Positions 4,519 to 6,732 of a stretch of DNA of 6,732 nt are shown here, piece by piece. The position numbers and the translations under genes were made by a program. This stretch comes from a bacterium (GTDB lineage: Bacteria > Cyanobacteriota > Vampirovibrionia > Gastranaerophilales > Gastranaerophilaceae): contig JAFUUT010000052.1 of assembly GCA_017477685.1 (NCBI GenBank), positions 1 through 6,732 of the forward strand, written 5' to 3'. Below the pieces are notes generated by a model. That model made no database searches and was not told where the DNA came from. It saw only the letters and a program-made list of their open reading frames with translations. The first letter of the stretch is position 1. Each line of letters starts with the position of its first letter.

Positions 4519-6074
4519 AAAAATTTTTTACTTTTATTATGATGTTTTTACTAAGTGCATTGCAAAGTGCTAATGCCATGAGTGTAGATGCTTTTATGGA
4601 TAAACATATTGCACCGGTATCAGATGCCGTTGCAAAAGTAATATTTTTTCCTATCAACATATGCGGAAACAAAATTCCTATAATTATTCTTTGGATATTA
4701 TTTGCAGGAATATTTTTTACATTCTTCTTTAGAGGAATTGCTATATGGGGCTTTAAACACGCAATTGAACTGATTGCCAAACCTAAAAAAGGCGGCTCAA
4801 ACGGAGAAGGCGAAGTATCATCTTTCCAAGCTCTTGCAACAGCACTGTCAGGAACAATCGGTATAGGAAGTATTGCCGGTGTTGCAATTTCTATTTCTAT
4901 CGGAGGTCCGGGGGCTGCATTTTGGATTTTTGTAGGGGCAATTCTCGGTATGTCTATAAAATTTGTAGAAGCAACACTTGCGGTAAAATATCGCCGCTTC
5001 AACCTTGACGGTTCAATTTCCGGCGGGCCTATGCACTATATCGCACACGGCTTGACAAGAAAAAATATGAGATGGTTAGGTCAGCCATTATCTGTAATCT
5101 TTGCAATTCTTTGTATCGGCGGAGGTATTACAGGCGGAAACATGATTCAAATTAACCAAACTGCTCATCAAATCATATTTATTACAGGCGGAGAACATAG
5201 TATATTCCACGGATTTAACTGGGTTATCGGTTTGGTTGTGGCAATATTAATAGGTTTGGTTGTTGTAGGGGGTATCAAAAGCATAGCAAAAGTTACAACT
5301 GTATTAACCCCAACAATGTGCCTTATGTACATAATTTCAGGCTTGATTGTTATCGGTGCAAACTTTATGAATATTCCTCATGCAATAGCTTTAATTGTAC
5401 GTGAAGCATTCCACCCAACAGCGGTTGCGGGCGGATTTTTCGGAGTAATTATATTAGGTTTAAGACGTTCCGTTCAATCAAACGAAGCAGGAACAGGAGC
5501 TGCGGCTATTGTTTATGCGACAGCACAAACCAAAGAAGCCGTATCTCAAGGTTTTGTTGCACTTCTCGAAACATTCTTAACCGGTGTGTTATGTTTATTT
5601 ACTTCTTGCGCAATCGTATTCTCAGGAGTGCTTGACCACACTACAATCGGACAGATTTCAGGTATTGAACTTGCTTCAAATGCATTCCAATCTGTAATTC
5701 CGTTCTTCCCGATAATCCTTTCAATCATTGCAGTTTTATTTGCAGTATCAACATTGATTTCTTGGGCATATTACGGGCAAAAAGCTTGGACATTCCTATT
5801 AGGAGAAGGAAAGAAAAGAGTTTTAACATTCAACATTATTTATTGTATTTTCATTGTAATAGGTTCTTGTATGAACGTTCAATCTATCATTGATATTACG
5901 GATGCAATGATGATTTCAATGTGCGTACCGAACGTAATTGTTCTTTATATCTTATGCAAAGACGTTAAAAAAGAACTAAAAGACTATTGCAAAAAATACA
6001 ATCTTGGTAAATTTGTATATAGCAAATGGTACAAAGAAGCTGTTCCTGCAGCAATTATCGAAAAGGTGGATTAA
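4515..6074 (+). CDS. AGCS-family sodium (or proton):alanine/glycine symporter
   Basis: This 519-residue inner-membrane protein of the alanine-or-glycine:cation symporter family (LeuT fold) would import small neutral amino acids. Family motifs are SFQALATALSGTIGIGSIAGVA (103-124), IGGPGAAFWIFVGAILGMSIKFVEATLAVKYR (129-160), SGGPMHYI (169-176), GGITGGNMIQINQ (203-215) and RSVQSNEAGTGAAA (318-331). About ten hydrophobic spans follow, for instance 55-75, 190-207, 235-255, 265-283, 350-370, 395-415, 437-452 and 465-481. The N-terminus MKKFFTFIMMFLLSALQSANA looks like a cleavable signal peptide with ANA at 19-21, which most AGCS proteins lack. The SNEAG loop continues TGAAAIVYATAQTKEAVSQGF, a divergent version of the usual GxGSAP sequence. 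The start ATG follows AAAGGA by 11 nt. It is the first gene of an operon with the UPF0237 ACT gene, 2 bp downstream. Substrate and ion are inferred from the family. Confidence 0.9.
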   Translation: MKKFFTFIMMFLLSALQSANAMSVDAFMDKHIAPVSDAVAKVIFFPINICGNKIPIIILWILFAGIFFTFFFRGIAIWGFKHAIELIAKPKKGGSNGEGEVSSFQALATALSGTIGIGSIAGVAISISIGGPGAAFWIFVGAILGMSIKFVEATLAVKYRRFNLDGSISGGPMHYIAHGLTRKNMRWLGQPLSVIFAILCIGGGITGGNMIQINQTAHQIIFITGGEHSIFHGFNWVIGLVVAILIGLVVVGGIKSIAKVTTVLTPTMCLMYIISGLIVIGANFMNIPHAIALIVREAFHPTAVAGGFFGVIILGLRRSVQSNEAGTGAAAIVYATAQTKEAVSQGFVALLETFLTGVLCLFTSCAIVFSGVLDHTTIGQISGIELASNAFQSVIPFFPIILSIIAVLFAVSTLISWAYYGQKAWTFLLGEGKKRVLTFNIIYCIFIVIGSCMNVQSIIDITDAMMISMCVPNVIVLYILCKDVKKELKDYCKKYNLGKFVYSKWYKEAVPAAIIEKVD

Positions 6075-6076
6075 TA

Positions 6077-6352
6077 ATGGCAGACCAAATTATTGTTACG
6101 GTTTCAGGTGTAGACAAAATAGGTATTGTTGCAGAAGTAACATCAATACTTGCGAAATATAATGTTAATATTGAGGACATCAAACAAACTCTTATGCAAG
6201 GGCATTTTGTAATGTTTATGCTCTGCAATATCGAAAACTCTAAAAAGCCGTTCAAAGAAATCAAAGAAGCCTTAACAGATTCGGGCAAAAAACTCGGGAT
6301 GGAAATCTGGGTTCAAAAACGAGAAATCTTTGATAATATGCATAAGATTTAA
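6077..6352 (+). CDS. UPF0237-family ACT-domain protein, 91 residues
   Basis: This is a stand-alone ACT domain, a small regulatory fold that usually dimerises and binds amino acids. Residues 4-80 give the beta-alpha-beta-beta-alpha-beta pattern: IIVTVSGVDKIGIVAEVTSI (5-24), then AKYNVNIEDIKQTLMQGHFVMFMLC (26-50), a Lys-rich helix (57-72) and MEIWVQ (75-80). The DKIGIVAEVTSILAKYNVNI stretch (13-32) is the usual ligand site, and the C-terminal REIFDNMHKI is a hallmark of UPF0237, whose members end in xxIFxAMHRI-like sequences. The start at 6077 is fixed by AAGGTGG (6063-6069) 7 nt upstream and by normal family length. It lies 2 bp after the symporter stop, so it is co-transcribed and probably translationally coupled. 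The companion UPF0210/PFL gene often seen with this family is not in the window. A role in sensing the imported amino acid is an inference. Confidence 0.9.
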   Translation: MADQIIVTVSGVDKIGIVAEVTSILAKYNVNIEDIKQTLMQGHFVMFMLCNIENSKKPFKEIKEALTDSGKKLGMEIWVQKREIFDNMHKI

Positions 6353-6361
6353 TAATACAAA

Positions 6362-6390
6362 GAACGTTTGAAAATAATCCTCAAACGTTC
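6362..6390. terminator. Intrinsic terminator, probably bidirectional
   Basis: GAACGTTTGA (6362-6371) and TCAAACGTTC (6381-6390) form a perfect 10-bp stem with a 9-nt loop, 10 nt after the ACT gene stop. The plus-strand tail CTTACTATTT is moderately U-rich. The minus-strand tail reads TTTGTATTA, so the same hairpin can end the gene entering from the right, whose stop codon is 24 bp away. It is the only strong hairpin in the intergenic DNA here. Confidence 0.8.
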
Positions 6391-6413
6391 CTTACTATTT
6401 AAATATAATATTC

Positions 6414-6732
6414 TTATCGAAGAAGCGACTTTAATCTAGAAGATGAAATTTGCCAAGAAGTTCGCAAAGTATCAGCAATAACTTCTTTTAGTAATTTGTG
6501 CAAAGGCATCTTTGTTGCTTCTTTTTTTAAGCGCATCTTTGCCGCAATTGTTTCACCTTTTACATTCTTCTTTCTTGCAATTACGTTATACACACTTGAT
6601 TCTGACCAAGGCTTCGAAAAAGCTTCTTTCGCATCTTCTATAGCCTGTAAACGCTGACCAGGGGTTAAAGAAATTATGTCATCACAATACATGGATTTCA
6701 AAAAATTAGTTTCTCTAAGTACATATTTAATT
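6414..6732 (-). CDS. Hypothetical basic helical protein, C-terminal 105 residues (5' end outside window)
   Basis: I do not recognise this protein. The frame stays open to the right edge (first visible codons I-K-Y-V-L-R-E-T-N-F), and neither the TTG at 6701 nor the ATG at 6692 has a ribosome site. The true start is therefore probably beyond the window. The visible part includes SLTPGQRLQAIEDAKEAFSK and then PWSESSVYNVIARKKNVKGE, and ends in a Lys/Arg-rich run of helices (KMRLKKEATKMPLHKLLKEV to SRLKSLLR). A nucleic-acid-binding role would suit the charge but is only a guess. It is convergent with the ACT gene and shares its hairpin terminator. It has no Cys-rich, membrane or signal features apart from one Cys. 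Confidence 0.55.
   Translation of the reverse strand, partial: IKYVLRETNFLKSMYCDDIISLTPGQRLQAIEDAKEAFSKPWSESSVYNVIARKKNVKGETIAAKMRLKKEATKMPLHKLLKEVIADTLRTSWQISSSRLKSLLR

Noticed and set aside
4424..5002. A 192-codon minus-strand frame opposite the symporter start
   Set aside because: It is rich in Ile/Pro/Ala as expected from antisense of a membrane-protein gene, and it covers the symporter promoter and signal segment. The plus-strand gene has clear family motifs.
6026..6076. A longer ACT protein starting at 6026 inside the symporter gene
   Set aside because: The extra residues (MVQRSCSCSNYRKGGLI) do not resemble the family, whereas the ATG at 6077 has AAGGTGG at 7 nt and gives normal length.

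Overview
This is an AT-rich bacterial chromosome window, by eye about one third G+C. It carries five confidently identified genes, three poorly known ones, and compact regulatory DNA between them. Standard-code genes, Shine-Dalgarno sites such as AAGGAG before nadC, and TTGACA/TATAAT-type promoters all say Bacteria. A cytoplasmic GH57 polysaccharide enzyme, an AGCS-type amino-acid symporter, a UPF0237 ACT protein and aspartate-route NAD synthesis at low G+C would fit a gut Vampirovibrionia/Melainabacteria (Gastranaerophilales) or another low-GC anaerobe. No marker gene is present, so this placement is only a guess.

Left part (1-2054), NAD synthesis. The window opens inside nadB (L-aspartate oxidase) and later carries a complete nadC (quinolinate phosphoribosyltransferase). 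Together with NadA, probably encoded outside the window, they make nicotinate mononucleotide from aspartate. Between nadB and nadC lies about 600 bp of very AT-rich DNA. It holds a 110-residue protein of unknown function on the minus strand, whose stop codon abuts and overlaps the nadB end, and a tiny 50-residue AbrB/MazE-type DNA-binding protein on the plus strand, 19 bp ahead of nadC. Two back-to-back promoters with overlapping -35 boxes and an 18-bp palindrome separate these two small genes. This intergenic switch is the most suggestive regulatory structure in the window. The nadB linker also contains what looks like a decayed copy of a dispersed bacterial repeat that is translated in frame.

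Middle part (2066-4336), carbon storage. A 756-residue GH57 enzyme on the minus strand converges on nadC with only 11 bp between the stop codons. It has no signal peptide, so it probably acts on internal alpha-glucan.

Right part (4337-6390), amino-acid uptake. A divergent promoter region leads to an AGCS-family sodium/proton:alanine-glycine symporter, followed after 2 bp by a UPF0237 ACT-domain protein. The two form an operon that ends at a 10-bp-stem terminator. Beyond it, a minus-strand gene of unknown function enters from the right and is cut by the window edge.
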